This document shows positions 8,215-17,339 of a stretch of DNA of 64,000 bases, in pieces. A program made the translations under genes and the position numbers. Origin of the DNA: Gordonia westfalica (lineage in GTDB: Bacteria > Actinomycetota > Actinomycetes > Mycobacteriales > Mycobacteriaceae). Each line of letters opens with the position of its first letter. Positions within the stretch are counted from its first letter, which is position 1. The stretch covers positions 2,418,001 to 2,482,000 of the forward strand of contig NZ_FNLM01000034.1 in assembly GCF_900105725.1 (NCBI RefSeq), in the 5' to 3' direction. Under the pieces are notes generated by a model that had not been told where the DNA came from, ran no database searches, and worked only from the letters and a program-made list of their open reading frames with translations.

Positions 8215-9569
8215 TATCGCACCATGACAACGGTGGGGGGATTGTCCGGGTCTCCGAGGTTCGTCGGTCTGTTCCGTTCCCAGTCCGGGTCGTCGAAGTC
8301 GGCCTTGAAGGGATCCATCATCGCTCGGCCCCCGCCGACCTCGTGGTAGTCCGGCAGATTGAACAGCGGCCCCACTGCACTGCCGGAGTCGGCCGCGTCG
8401 ATCAGCACGGGGCGGCTCTGTCCGGCCGAACTGTCCTGGTAGATCTCGACCGACGGATAATCGGTGATCTCACCACCGGCAATGATCCGAGCAGTGCCGG
8501 GGTTTCCGCTGGTCGGTTGCAGGACAAGCGAGCCGTTGACGGTGTGGCCGGTGACCGAGGCGCCGGGCGGCGCGAACGGATTGACCGCGTCGTACTGAAT
8601 CATGACCGATCCATCGGGTCGCTGCTGTGCCTGGACCTCAGGCTCACCGACCCGGACCTGACCAGTGGAGTCGACCGAGGGATTCTGTCTCGTGACGATC
8701 AGGCCGTTCTCGTAGTCCACGTACATGACGACACGGGCATGCTCCGGGTCGAAGTTCGGAACCTCTGCCCGATCGTCCCCCAGGTCGTAGTGCGGAGCAT
8801 TGAACACCTCGGCCGCCGGTATGTACAGTGCTGCGCGTACAACACCTTGCCCGGGCACCGGTTCGATGCGCGCGACCTTGATTCCGGGTCCCACGCCTTG
8901 GTATTTCGGGTCGTAACTGTTCGGATTCAGCGCCTCGGCAGTCTTCCAGTCGACCGGGCCAGATGGTTCGCGCCCGAAGATCTCCTCGAAGGCAGCCGCA
9001 GAGGCACGCATGCGCTCCGGATCTGCGCGCGGACTCTGTCGTTTGGAGTCCGCGATCACCGCGAGCGCAGACGTCAGTGCTTCCTCTGGCGCCATGGTCG
9101 CGAGAGTCTGGTTCGCCTCGGCGACCTCGGCACCCCAGGTGGCGTCGGCGCCGACGAGAGAGGACACCAATCCGCCGAGTCGGGCCAGCTGCAGTCCTGC
9201 TTCGGAACTCCAGTCCTCGACGCCGTCGACGACCCATGAATCAGACAGTGTGACAGGGGGAATCACGTAGTTCTGAATGATCGAACGAATCTCGGAAACG
9301 GGATGCGACATCGCCCCATGAGCGCCGGCCGCCGCGGCCGAGAGCGCGTCGTAGCCGGACGCCACCGCGCCGATCTGCTCTCGTTCTCGTTCGGCCCGGT
9401 CTTCAGCAGCTCGTCGCCCATCGCCTGTCCAGCCCAGATCATACATCGTGTCTCGCATGGTCTTTGACGTCCCGACCATTGCATCGGCGATCGCCGCGGC
9501 CCGTGTGGACAACTCTCGCAGGGAGTCGATGTTCCAACTCAGAACGTCACTCGGAGTGGCCACACTCAC
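8214..9569 (-). CDS. WxG-domain protein with unknown C-terminal domain (putative T7SS substrate)
   Basis: A 451-aa protein. Residues 1-100 form a helical hairpin with the turn motif DLGWTGDG, matching the WxG of type VII secretion substrates. About residues 100-210 are a helical linker. Residues about 230-451 form a beta-rich domain with ARVVMYVDYENGLIVTRQNP, GSVMIQYDAVNPFAPPGA and a closing LFNLPDYHEVGGG segment. I recall similar regions in other actinobacterial WxG proteins but know no activity. There is no signal peptide. The GTG start overlaps the stop of the EspC-like gene (GTGA). By analogy the N-terminus pairs with the EspC-like protein and the C-terminus is the effector or structural payload. 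Confidence 0.75.
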   Translation of the reverse strand: MSVATPSDVLSWNIDSLRELSTRAAAIADAMVGTSKTMRDTMYDLGWTGDGRRAAEDRAEREREQIGAVASGYDALSAAAAGAHGAMSHPVSEIRSIIQNYVIPPVTLSDSWVVDGVEDWSSEAGLQLARLGGLVSSLVGADATWGAEVAEANQTLATMAPEEALTSALAVIADSKRQSPRADPERMRASAAAFEEIFGREPSGPVDWKTAEALNPNSYDPKYQGVGPGIKVARIEPVPGQGVVRAALYIPAAEVFNAPHYDLGDDRAEVPNFDPEHARVVMYVDYENGLIVTRQNPSVDSTGQVRVGEPEVQAQQRPDGSVMIQYDAVNPFAPPGASVTGHTVNGSLVLQPTSGNPGTARIIAGGEITDYPSVEIYQDSSAGQSRPVLIDAADSGSAVGPLFNLPDYHEVGGGRAMMDPFKADFDDPDWERNRPTNLGDPDNPPTVVMVR

Positions 9570-9880
9570 CCACCGCTGGTCGCGGAGTTGATGTCGGGCA
9601 CACCCGCGATGCGAGCTGCGGCCTCCGCGTCGGAGTCGCTGTAGGTGTCCGCAGACAGCGACAGGAGACTTGCGAACTGGTCATACCTCGCCTTGACCAC
9701 CTGCTTGGCGCGGGTACTCGCCGTATTCGACTCACCAAGCGCAGACCCCACACTGCTCCCCACCAGGCGTGCCGCGACTTCGGCGGCGCCCAGGAAGGGA
9801 GCCGAATCGACATCTCCAGAAAGCTGAGCCAGCGTCCCCGACGCCACTCTCAGGCTGTCCGGATTCACTTCAACCGACAA
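9566..9880 (-). CDS. EspC-like (DUF2580) type VII secretion partner
   Basis: A 104-aa helical-hairpin protein beginning MSVEVNPDSLRVASGTLAQL, the pattern of the EspC/DUF2580 family of ESX-secretion-associated proteins. It has a mid-protein turn and a C-terminal helix with YDQFASLLSLSADTYSDSDA. The start is TTG at 9880, supported by a very strong ribosome site (GGGGAGGGGA) about 6 bp upstream. It overlaps the start of the 451-aa WxG protein, so the two are made in step, as expected for a heterodimeric substrate pair. No ESX machinery genes (EccC, MycP) are in the window. Confidence 0.75.
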   Translation of the reverse strand: MSVEVNPDSLRVASGTLAQLSGDVDSAPFLGAAEVAARLVGSSVGSALGESNTASTRAKQVVKARYDQFASLLSLSADTYSDSDAEAAARIAGVPDINSATSGG

Positions 9881-9913
9881 GACAATCCCCTCCCCGCGCC
9901 CCTGATTCGGAAG

Positions 9914-9919
9914 AATATA
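9914..9919 (-). promoter_or_regulatory. candidate -10 box of the WxG operon
   Basis: TATATT on the minus strand, about 34 nt upstream of the TTG start, in otherwise GC-rich DNA. No convincing -35 box is seen; the weak GACAGT at 9937-9942 has 17-bp spacing. Confidence 0.35.
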
Positions 9920-9970
9920 CCGCTGGACGTATCGGCACTGTCGCAGCAGTCCGCATCCGACCGAGGCTCC

Positions 9971-10369
9971 CTAGCCCAACACTCCGTGCTTGCGGAGATG
10001 AGCAAGCAACCCACGTGTCACCGGGAGTTCGGTCAGGTCTCGCGCGGTGAACCAGCCGGCGTCCGCGGCGTCGTCGCCGGCACACAGGGTGCCGGACACG
10101 ATCCGCGCGGCGAAGTCATGGACCTCGAACACCACGTCGTCGGGTCCCGGGATGTCGACGGTCCACAGCAACTCCCCCACTTCGACGTGAAAGCCGGTTT
10201 CCTCCAGCATCTCCCGAGCGACTGCCGCCTCGATCGACTCGCCGGGCTCGACCTTTCCGCCCGGCACCGTCCATTTCCCGGCCTGCGGCGGATTTCGGCG
10301 TCGGATCAACAGGATTCGACCCTCGTCGTCGGTCAGCACCGCGCCGACGGCGACCACCCGCCTGGTCAT
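9971..10369 (-). CDS. NUDIX hydrolase (MutT-like)
   Basis: A 132-aa NUDIX pyrophosphohydrolase with a complete Nudix box, GGKVEPGESIEAAVAREMLE followed by ETGF, fitting Gx5Ex7REUxEExGU. Flanking TGKWTVPGG-like sequence (AGKWTVPGG) and a late TARDLTELPVT helix suit an MutT or ADP-ribose-type sanitising enzyme. The ATG at 10369 overlaps the accD3 stop (ATGA), so it is translationally coupled to accD3. The exact nucleotide substrate is unknown. Confidence 0.9.
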   Translation of the reverse strand: MTRRVVAVGAVLTDDEGRILLIRRRNPPQAGKWTVPGGKVEPGESIEAAVAREMLEETGFHVEVGELLWTVDIPGPDDVVFEVHDFAARIVSGTLCAGDDAADAGWFTARDLTELPVTRGLLAHLRKHGVLG

Positions 10370-11835
10370 CGTGCGTCCGCCACGGGCACCCGGGTACGTG
10401 CTTGCGGGTCGGGCACCGGCGAGCTCGCGAGATGCCGGGCGACCACGTCGCGAATCCCGGCCAGTGCCGCATCGTCGGATTCCGCGTCGACGATCACGTC
10501 GACCATCCCCTGCGCGGCCAGGCGACCGGCGAGAATCCCCTGGCGCGAGGACATCTCGTCGGCGTGGTCGAGATCGCGGTAGACGATGAGACTCGCACCC
10601 TCGGGCGGCAGCGGCGACAGCCACGCGTCGGCGCGGGCGACGCGCAGGTCCGCGGGGAACAGCGCCAGGGCCGCCCCACCGGCGCCCTGGCCGAGCATCA
10701 CCGAGACGGTGGGTACTCCGACCTTGATCAATTCGACGGTGCAGCGGGCGATCTGGGCGGCCAGCCCGCCTTCCTCGGCGACCACCGACAACTCCGCTCC
10801 CGGTGTGTCGATGACGGTGACGACCGGCAGTCCGAGATCACCCGCCGCCATGATCGCCCGGCGCGCCTCGCGCAGATGCCGGGGACCGGGCAGTTCGCCG
10901 TTCTGCTGGGACACCCGGTCGTAACCGACGACCATCGCGACGTTGCCCCCGAAACTGCTCAGCGAGAAGCGAAGTGGTCCGGCATCGGACAACGCCGCCG
11001 AGTCCCCCTGTGCAAGAAACTCGGCGAGGCCCGCACGCCCCCGCTCACGGGTGGCCAGGACACTCGCCCAGGCGTCGTGCGCGGGCGTGCCGTCGTCCGG
11101 CACGGTGGCCTCGGGGGATTCGTTCGGCGCGGGGGCGTCGTGCAGGGCGAGGAGGCGGAGCACCGATGAGAGCCGGCCCGCGAGCTCGGCGGGTTCCACC
11201 ACATCGTCGACGACCGTTGTGCGGACGAGGTTCTCGGCCGTCTGCACCCCGTCGGGGAACGGTTTCCCGTGGAGCCCCTCGTAGACGCGGGGACCGAGGA
11301 ACCCGACGAGCGCACCCGGTTGCGCCCACGTGACGTGACCGAGCGACCCCCAGGAGGCGAACACCCCGCCGGTCGTGGGGTGCCGCAGATAGACGAGGTA
11401 CGGCAGCCCGGCCGCCTTGTGCACGGTGACGGCCCCGGTGATCGCGACCATCTGGAGAAACGCCGCGGTCCCCTCCTGCATGCGGGTGCCGCCCGACGCG
11501 GGCAGCGCGATCAGTGGCATCCGTTCCCGGGTGGCCCGGCCGATGGCCTCGACGATGCGGGCGCCGGCATCACGACCGATGGAACCGCCGAGAAAACCGA
11601 ACTCGCTGAGCACGATCGCCGCGCGGTGACCGCCGACCAGGCCGGTGCCGGTGATCACCGATTCGTCGGAATCGCTGCGCTCCCGGGCGCGCGCCAGGTC
11701 GTCGGCGTAGGCATGGTCGTCGCCGTCGGAGGTGACCGCGGGGCGGACGATCGCGGTGTCCCACGACTCCCACGACCCGTCGTCGACGATCATCCTCCGC
11801 AGCTCCACGGCCGACAGCCGTGCCCGTTCACCCAT
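10366..11835 (-). CDS. accD3: acetyl/propionyl-CoA carboxylase carboxyltransferase, fused (AccD3-like)
   Basis: A 489-aa biotin-dependent carboxyltransferase with two crotonase-like halves. The N-half has SGGTRMQEGTAAFLQM and HPTTGGVFASWGSLG (acyl-CoA side); the C-half has TPGAELSVVAEEGGLAAQIA and LGQGAGGAALALFPAD (biotin side). Length and motif order match M. tuberculosis AccD3 (Rv0904c), as I recall that protein. No zinc-finger N-terminus is present, unlike E. coli AccD. A GTG at 11844 is an alternative start; the GGGAGG beside it is too close to the ATG to decide. The acyl-CoA substrate of AccD3 is not settled. Confidence 0.87.
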   Translation of the reverse strand: MGERARLSAVELRRMIVDDGSWESWDTAIVRPAVTSDGDDHAYADDLARARERSDSDESVITGTGLVGGHRAAIVLSEFGFLGGSIGRDAGARIVEAIGRATRERMPLIALPASGGTRMQEGTAAFLQMVAITGAVTVHKAAGLPYLVYLRHPTTGGVFASWGSLGHVTWAQPGALVGFLGPRVYEGLHGKPFPDGVQTAENLVRTTVVDDVVEPAELAGRLSSVLRLLALHDAPAPNESPEATVPDDGTPAHDAWASVLATRERGRAGLAEFLAQGDSAALSDAGPLRFSLSSFGGNVAMVVGYDRVSQQNGELPGPRHLREARRAIMAAGDLGLPVVTVIDTPGAELSVVAEEGGLAAQIARCTVELIKVGVPTVSVMLGQGAGGAALALFPADLRVARADAWLSPLPPEGASLIVYRDLDHADEMSSRQGILAGRLAAQGMVDVIVDAESDDAALAGIRDVVARHLASSPVPDPQARTRVPVADAR

Positions 11836-11945
11836 GCCTCCCACCGTATCCCGCTCGTCCGTCTAGCCCCGGAGTGAAGCGATGAATTCCGCTCCCGGCC
11901 GGTGTCATACTTCTCGACAGCCCCACCTCGCTCTCAGGAGACACC

Positions 11946-12410
11946 ATGGCCGACACCTTCACCTTCACCCGTTCGATCGTCGTCGACGCCCCGCCCGCCG
12001 CGATCCTCCCGTACCTGACCGACTTTCGGCAGTGGGTCCACTGGTCGCCCTGGGAGGGACTCGATCCGGACCTGCATCGGGAGTACTCGGGTGCCGAGTC
12101 GGGGGTCGGCGCGAAGTACGCGTGGTCCGGCAACAAGAAGGCCGGACGCGGCGCCATGGAGATCACCCGGGTCGACGCACCGCGCGAGGTCGAGGTCCGC
12201 CTCGACTTCGAGAAGCCGATGAAGGCCACCAACACCGTCACCTTCGAACTGACCCCGCAGGGCGAGGCCACCCGGGTCGCATGGGTGATGGTCGGCAAGC
12301 ACACCCTGTTCAGCCGCATCGGCGGGCTCTTCGGGTTCTTCGAGAAGATGCTCGGCAAGGACTTCGAGAAGGGCCTGGCACAGCTGAAGGCGGTCAGCGA
12401 GAGTAGATGA
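11946..12410 (+). CDS. SRPBCC (polyketide cyclase/START-like) family protein
   Basis: A 154-aa helix-grip protein. It starts FTFTRSIVVDAPPAAILPYLTD, continues with FRQWVHWSPWEG, the central strands EYSGAESGVGAKYAWSGNKK, and a long C-terminal helix (GKDFEKGLAQLKAV). SRPBCC proteins bind hydrophobic ligands in a central cavity; no catalytic residues can be assigned. The ATG has AGGAG 5 bp upstream. Divergent from accD3 (110-bp gap) and convergent with the RDD gene, overlapping its 3' end by 17 bp. The role is unknown. Confidence 0.85.
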   Translation: MADTFTFTRSIVVDAPPAAILPYLTDFRQWVHWSPWEGLDPDLHREYSGAESGVGAKYAWSGNKKAGRGAMEITRVDAPREVEVRLDFEKPMKATNTVTFELTPQGEATRVAWVMVGKHTLFSRIGGLFGFFEKMLGKDFEKGLAQLKAVSESR

Positions 12411-12870
12411 CCCGGGTGCGCAGGACGACGTCGGCGACCGAGCGTCGCCGGCGATCGACCACCGCCCATGCCAGTCCGATCGCGAAGAGCGTGCAGATCA
12501 GCGCCCGTAGAACCGCGACCGCCGGCCGGATGCGCTCGCCCTTGCCGTTCACCACGCGGAGTCCCATGACCACCGAGCCGAGCGTGCGCCCCGACACCTC
12601 CCAGCACGTGGCCAGGTAGAGCACCGAGGTGACCACGAAACCTGTTGTGGTGAAAAACAGATTGACCTCGGGGAACCGGTACTCACTGACCGAGACCACG
12701 AACTTCATCAGCGCGAGTCCCGCGTAGCAGGCCCCCAGGATCGTCCAGACGACGAGCAGGTCGAGGAATGCCGCGATACCGCGACTCACGATCCCGGCGT
12801 TCTTGTCCCGGTCCTGCACGGCATGCGCCCGATGGACCGCCGGGTGAGCAGGTTTGGGTTCTGCGGTCAT
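12394..12870 (-). CDS. RDD family membrane protein
   Basis: A 158-aa protein with the RDD fold: SRGIAAFLDLLVVWTILG (the 'RD' helix), two further membrane helices, and GRTLGSVVMGLRVVNGKGERI before the last helix. RDD proteins are small membrane proteins of mostly unknown function, some linked to cation exchange. The ATG overlaps the stop of the upstream VDL-repeat gene (ATGA), so the two are one transcription unit. Confidence 0.87.
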   Translation of the reverse strand: MTAEPKPAHPAVHRAHAVQDRDKNAGIVSRGIAAFLDLLVVWTILGACYAGLALMKFVVSVSEYRFPEVNLFFTTTGFVVTSVLYLATCWEVSGRTLGSVVMGLRVVNGKGERIRPAVAVLRALICTLFAIGLAWAVVDRRRRSVADVVLRTRVIYSR

Positions 12871-13613
12871 TCGGGCGCCCCGTCCTGCCTGGTGGCCTCG
12901 ACCGCCTCGGCACCACGGCGACGCAGGAAGCGGTTGACCGCGTTGGCGACCGCGTCGTCGGCACGTTCACTGGTGCTGCGCACGTCTGTCATCACGTCGG
13001 CGGTGACCGAGGTGCTGGCCTCGCGGATGATGTCGGGGAGGTCGACGCCGTCGATGATCTCCTCGGCCAGCTCGACGAGGTCGACACGGTCGAGGACCGC
13101 GTCGATGTCGAGTTTGGCGGCCACCGCGTCGAGGTCGACCTTCCCGATCACCTCGTCGAGGTCGACCAGGCCGATCGCCTTCATCAGATCCACTTGCGCG
13201 ACAGCACGATCGAGGTCGACGGTCTCGATCACCGCGTCGAGGTCGATGACCGCGAGGACCTCGGCGATGAGCCGCTCGAGGTCGACGTGGTCGAGCACGA
13301 GATCGGTGAGGTCCACCTCTTCGGTGAGCACCTCGACGACCTCGCGGATGACCGCACCGAGGATCGTTCGGGTCGTCGTCGCGACCCAGGCGCGGGTGTC
13401 GACGACGAAGTCCTGCACGCCGGTACGCGCCGCGCCGACCACTCCGCCCACGACCGGAAGACGCTCGGCGACGTCGATGACGACACCCGCGAAATGCAGC
13501 GACTCCCTCGTCAATTGGGATAACGCGCTGCGCCGCGCCTCGGGGTTCACCGACGAATTATCGCACGCGGGGATGAGCCCCGACCGTCGCAATCGTGTCA
13601 CGTCGAGTGCCAT
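12867..13613 (-). CDS. VDL-repeat protein of unknown function
   Basis: A 248-aa protein dominated by a short repeat. From about residue 100 to 200 the unit (V/I)DLdxVIxxVDLDxxV recurs roughly every 10-14 residues, for example VDLDRAVAQVDLMKAIGLVD and VDLDAVAAKLDIDAVLDRVD. This gives an acidic, regularly spaced leucine/valine pattern that could form an amphipathic solenoid or membrane-lying helices. No signal peptide is obvious; a hydrophobic stretch at about residues 40-65 may be peripheral. The frame is open far upstream, but ATG 13613 is the first start after the divergent neighbour's promoter region. It is coupled to the RDD gene. I know this gene pair from other actinomycetes but no function. 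Confidence 0.75.
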   Translation of the reverse strand: MALDVTRLRRSGLIPACDNSSVNPEARRSALSQLTRESLHFAGVVIDVAERLPVVGGVVGAARTGVQDFVVDTRAWVATTTRTILGAVIREVVEVLTEEVDLTDLVLDHVDLERLIAEVLAVIDLDAVIETVDLDRAVAQVDLMKAIGLVDLDEVIGKVDLDAVAAKLDIDAVLDRVDLVELAEEIIDGVDLPDIIREASTSVTADVMTDVRSTSERADDAVANAVNRFLRRRGAEAVEATRQDGAPE

Positions 13614-13710
13614 GTAACGGCGCCGGTTCAGGACCGATATGGTGCCCGAGGCCCGTCGAGACAAGTGCGCGTCATGATGATGATCAGTCCTATGAGAGGT
13701 TTGCTCGACG

Positions 13711-14757
13711 ATGCCCGAATCCGTACCCCCACGCGCGCGCACGGTGTCCCGATGGTTGCTCGCGGCCCCCGTCGCGGCGTTCACACTCGTCGTCGCCGGC
13801 TGCGGCATCAGCCAGCAGACCGCGGCGACGCCGCCGACGCCCGACATCACCTCCGCCGTGGCGGCGCCGACCACCGACGCACCGCTGCCGACCCCCTCGC
13901 CCGTGGTCACCGTGGCCTCGGCACCGGCCGCCGACAACGCCCTGAGGACCCTGAGCACCCTGGCCGTCAAGGGTCGCGCACCGAAGACCGGATACGACCG
14001 CGCACTGTTCGGGCAGGCCTGGTCCGATGACGTCACCGTCGACGGCGGCCACAACGGCTGCGACACCCGCAACGACATCCTGCGCCGGGACCTGACCGGC
14101 ATCACCCTGAAACCCGGCTCGAACGGATGCGCCGTCCTGTCGGGCACCCTCGACGATCCGTACACGGGCACGACGATCCGGTTCGTCCGCGGCCAGGCCA
14201 CATCCTCGGCAGTCCAGATCGATCATGTCGTCGCGCTCTCCGACGCCTGGCAGAAGGGCGCGCAGCAGCTCTCACCGCAGCAGCGCGTCGACTTCGCCAA
14301 CGACCCGCGCAACCTGCAGGCCGTCGACGGCCCGACGAACCAGAAGAAGGGCGCCGGCGACGCCGCGACCTGGCTGCCGCCGAACAAGGGCCATCGCTGC
14401 ACCTACGTGAGCCGTCAGGTCGAGGTGAAGGCCGCCTACGAGCTCTGGGTCACGCAGGCCGAGAAGGACGCGATCACCCGCGTCCTGTCCTCCTGCGGCG
14501 CCACCGCGTCGGCCCCGACCACCGAGCGCACCGAGACGCGTACCTCCACCGCGACCCCGGTACCGGAGACGACCTACACCCCGCCGCGGCTCTACGCCCC
14601 GCCGGCCGAGACGACACCTCCCGCCGAAGCACCTTCCTCCGCGTACTACAAGAACTGCTCGGCCGCACGCGCGGCCGGGGCGGCCCCGCTGTACGCGGGT
14701 CAGCCTGGCTACCGCGCCAAGCTCGACCGTGACGGCGACGGGGTCGCCTGCGAGTAG
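13711..14757 (+). CDS. lipoprotein with HNH nuclease (DUF1524) and excalibur domains
   Basis: A 348-aa exported protein. It has a signal peptide with lipobox VVAGC (Cys about 31), then a Pro/Thr-rich linker to about residue 75. Next is a DUF1524 HNH-type nuclease domain with the catalytic AVQIDHVVALSDAWQKGA, then NDPRNLQAVDGPTNQKKGAG. A second Pro/Thr linker leads to a C-terminal excalibur calcium-binding domain ending KLDRDGDGVACE. Such proteins are predicted cell-surface nucleases, possibly for nutrient DNA or competition; no toxin partner is present. Four cysteines outside the lipobox (GCD, GCA, RCT, SCG) may form disulfides. It is followed by a strong hairpin shared with sucD. Confidence 0.87.
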   Translation: MPESVPPRARTVSRWLLAAPVAAFTLVVAGCGISQQTAATPPTPDITSAVAAPTTDAPLPTPSPVVTVASAPAADNALRTLSTLAVKGRAPKTGYDRALFGQAWSDDVTVDGGHNGCDTRNDILRRDLTGITLKPGSNGCAVLSGTLDDPYTGTTIRFVRGQATSSAVQIDHVVALSDAWQKGAQQLSPQQRVDFANDPRNLQAVDGPTNQKKGAGDAATWLPPNKGHRCTYVSRQVEVKAAYELWVTQAEKDAITRVLSSCGATASAPTTERTETRTSTATPVPETTYTPPRLYAPPAETTPPAEAPSSAYYKNCSAARAAGAAPLYAGQPGYRAKLDRDGDGVACE

Positions 14758-14782
14758 GCACCGCCCCTCAGCGGTCACCGAG

Positions 14783-14830
14783 GACACGAAAAAACCCGAG
14801 CGGGCGATCCCGCTCGGGTTTCTTCGTGTC
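14783..14830. terminator. bidirectional hairpin terminator
   Basis: Two 22-nt arms with a single A.C mismatch and a CGAT loop. The GC core CCCGAGCGGG pairs with CCCGCTCGGG and is flanked by A/T tracts on both sides, so it can act on both strands. It lies between the convergent DUF1524 gene (stop 14757) and sucD (stop 14841). Confidence 0.9.
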
Positions 14831-14840
14831 GAGAGACGAC

Positions 14841-15743
14841 TTACAGGGCCTCGTAGAGCTCCCGTGCCAGCGCGGCGGTCTCGGACGGCGTCTTGCCGAC
14901 CTTCACGCCCGCAGCCTCGAGGGCTTCCTTCTTGGCCTGCGCGGTGCCGGAGCTACCGGACACGATCGCACCGGCGTGACCCATGGTCTTGCCCTCCGGC
15001 GCGGTGAAGCCCGCGACGTAGCCGACGACCGGCTTGGAGACGTTGGCCTTGATGTAGTCGGCGGCCCGCTCCTCGGCGTCGCCACCGATCTCACCGATCA
15101 TCACGATCAGCTTGGTCTCGGGGTCCTTCTCGAACGCCTCGATGGCGTCGATGTGGGTGGTGCCGATGACCGGGTCGCCGCCGATGCCGATGGCGGTCGA
15201 GAAGCCGAGGTCGCGCAGCTCGTACATCATCTGGTAGGTCAGGGTGCCGGACTTGGAGACCAGACCGATCGGGCCCTTGCCGGTGATGTTGTTCGGCGTG
15301 ATGCCGACCAGTGCCTCACCCGGGGTGATGATGCCGGGGCAGTTCGGACCGATGATGCGGGTCTTCGCGCCCTTCTCCAGGTTGTAGGCCCACGCGTAGG
15401 CGCTGTCCTGCACTGGGATGCCCTCGGTGATGACGACCAGCAGCGGGATCTCCGCGTCGATCGCCTCGATGATGGCGTCCTTGGAGAACTTCGGCGGCAC
15501 GAAGGCGATCGAGGTGTCGGCCCCGGTCTCCTTGATGGCCTCCTCGACGGAGGCGAACACCGGGAGTTCGATGTTGTTGCCGTCGGCGTCGACGTGCGAG
15601 ACCGTGGTGCCGGCCTTGCGGGCGTTGACGCCGCCGACGACGTTGGTGCCGGCCTTGAGCATCAGGGCGGTGTGCTTGGTGCCCTCACCGCCGGTGATGC
15701 CCTGGACGATGACCTTGTTGTCTTTGTTCAGAAAGATCGACAT
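14841..15743 (-). CDS. sucD: succinyl-CoA synthetase alpha subunit
   Basis: A 300-aa ADP/GDP-forming succinate--CoA ligase alpha subunit, a TCA-cycle enzyme doing substrate-level phosphorylation. The CoA-binding Rossmann domain has [15 protein letters not shown]. The phosphorylated active-site histidine is in [20 protein letters not shown]. Length and both motifs are standard. It lies 14 bp after sucC on the same strand and the two form an operon. Confidence 0.97.
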   Translation of the reverse strand: MSIFLNKDNKVIVQGITGGEGTKHTALMLKAGTNVVGGVNARKAGTTVSHVDADGNNIELPVFASVEEAIKETGADTSIAFVPPKFSKDAIIEAIDAEIPLLVVITEGIPVQDSAYAWAYNLEKGAKTRIIGPNCPGIITPGEALVGITPNNITGKGPIGLVSKSGTLTYQMMYELRDLGFSTAIGIGGDPVIGTTHIDAIEAFEKDPETKLIVMIGEIGGDAEERAADYIKANVSKPVVGYVAGFTAPEGKTMGHAGAIVSGSSGTAQAKKEALEAAGVKVGKTPSETAALARELYEAL

Positions 15744-15757
15744 TTTCCGTGGCTCCC

Positions 15758-16921
<1,164 letters not shown>

Positions 16922-17339
16922 TCAGCTCACCATCTCGTAGATTTGCCCGCCCAAGGGTGTAACGCGGGCCATATCGGACTCTAAACCCGTACTGGATCGC
17001 CGCTTCGCGCGCACCCTGCCCTTGTGCGACAGATCACTCGCTCGGTCGGCGAACTTACTCGCGGGTACGTGACGACACGTCTCACCTGGGATATTCGCAG
17101 CAGTAAGGACCCGACCGGGCGCGCGGCCGTCGCACGGTGTTCAATCGATCGCGGCGACGATCCCGGCAAGGCAGCGCGATACAAGCTGGCGAACCCGAGA
17201 TTCGACGGCGTGACGAAGTGCGGGAAAGTTTGTGACCCAGCTCACAAATTTCCGGTTAGCGGCTTTCTACGGTTGGACTTGCCGCAATCATTTCGTTACC
17301 GTCGGCTCTCAGCGATTGGTCACAAAAGGATTACGGACG
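16922..17339. promoter_or_regulatory. 418-bp divergent intergenic region, sucC / M23 peptidase
   Basis: I find no convincing gene here; short frames in it lack homology and ribosome sites. It must hold the sucC promoter (left side) and the peptidase promoter (right side). A perfect CRP-type site lies at 17231-17246. I looked for a c-di-AMP (ydaO) riboswitch because related actinobacterial cell-wall hydrolase genes carry one, but its conserved blocks are absent. Confidence 0.6.
17231..17246. promoter_or_regulatory. CRP/GlxR-type binding site
   Basis: TGTGACCCAGCTCACA is an exact match to the TGTGA-n6-TCACA consensus of cAMP-responsive CRP/GlxR regulators. It lies 94 bp upstream of the peptidase ATG (17340) and 310 bp from sucC, so the peptidase gene is the more likely target. 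Confidence 0.75.

Noticed and set aside
13614..14201. N-terminal extension of the VDL-repeat protein
   Set aside because: It would run antisense through the DUF1524 lipoprotein gene, which has a clear signal peptide and nuclease motifs.
16922..17339. c-di-AMP (ydaO) riboswitch before the M23 peptidase gene
   Set aside because: The conserved GGGGGA..CC and GGGUGAA-type blocks are absent; only a CRP-type site is convincing.
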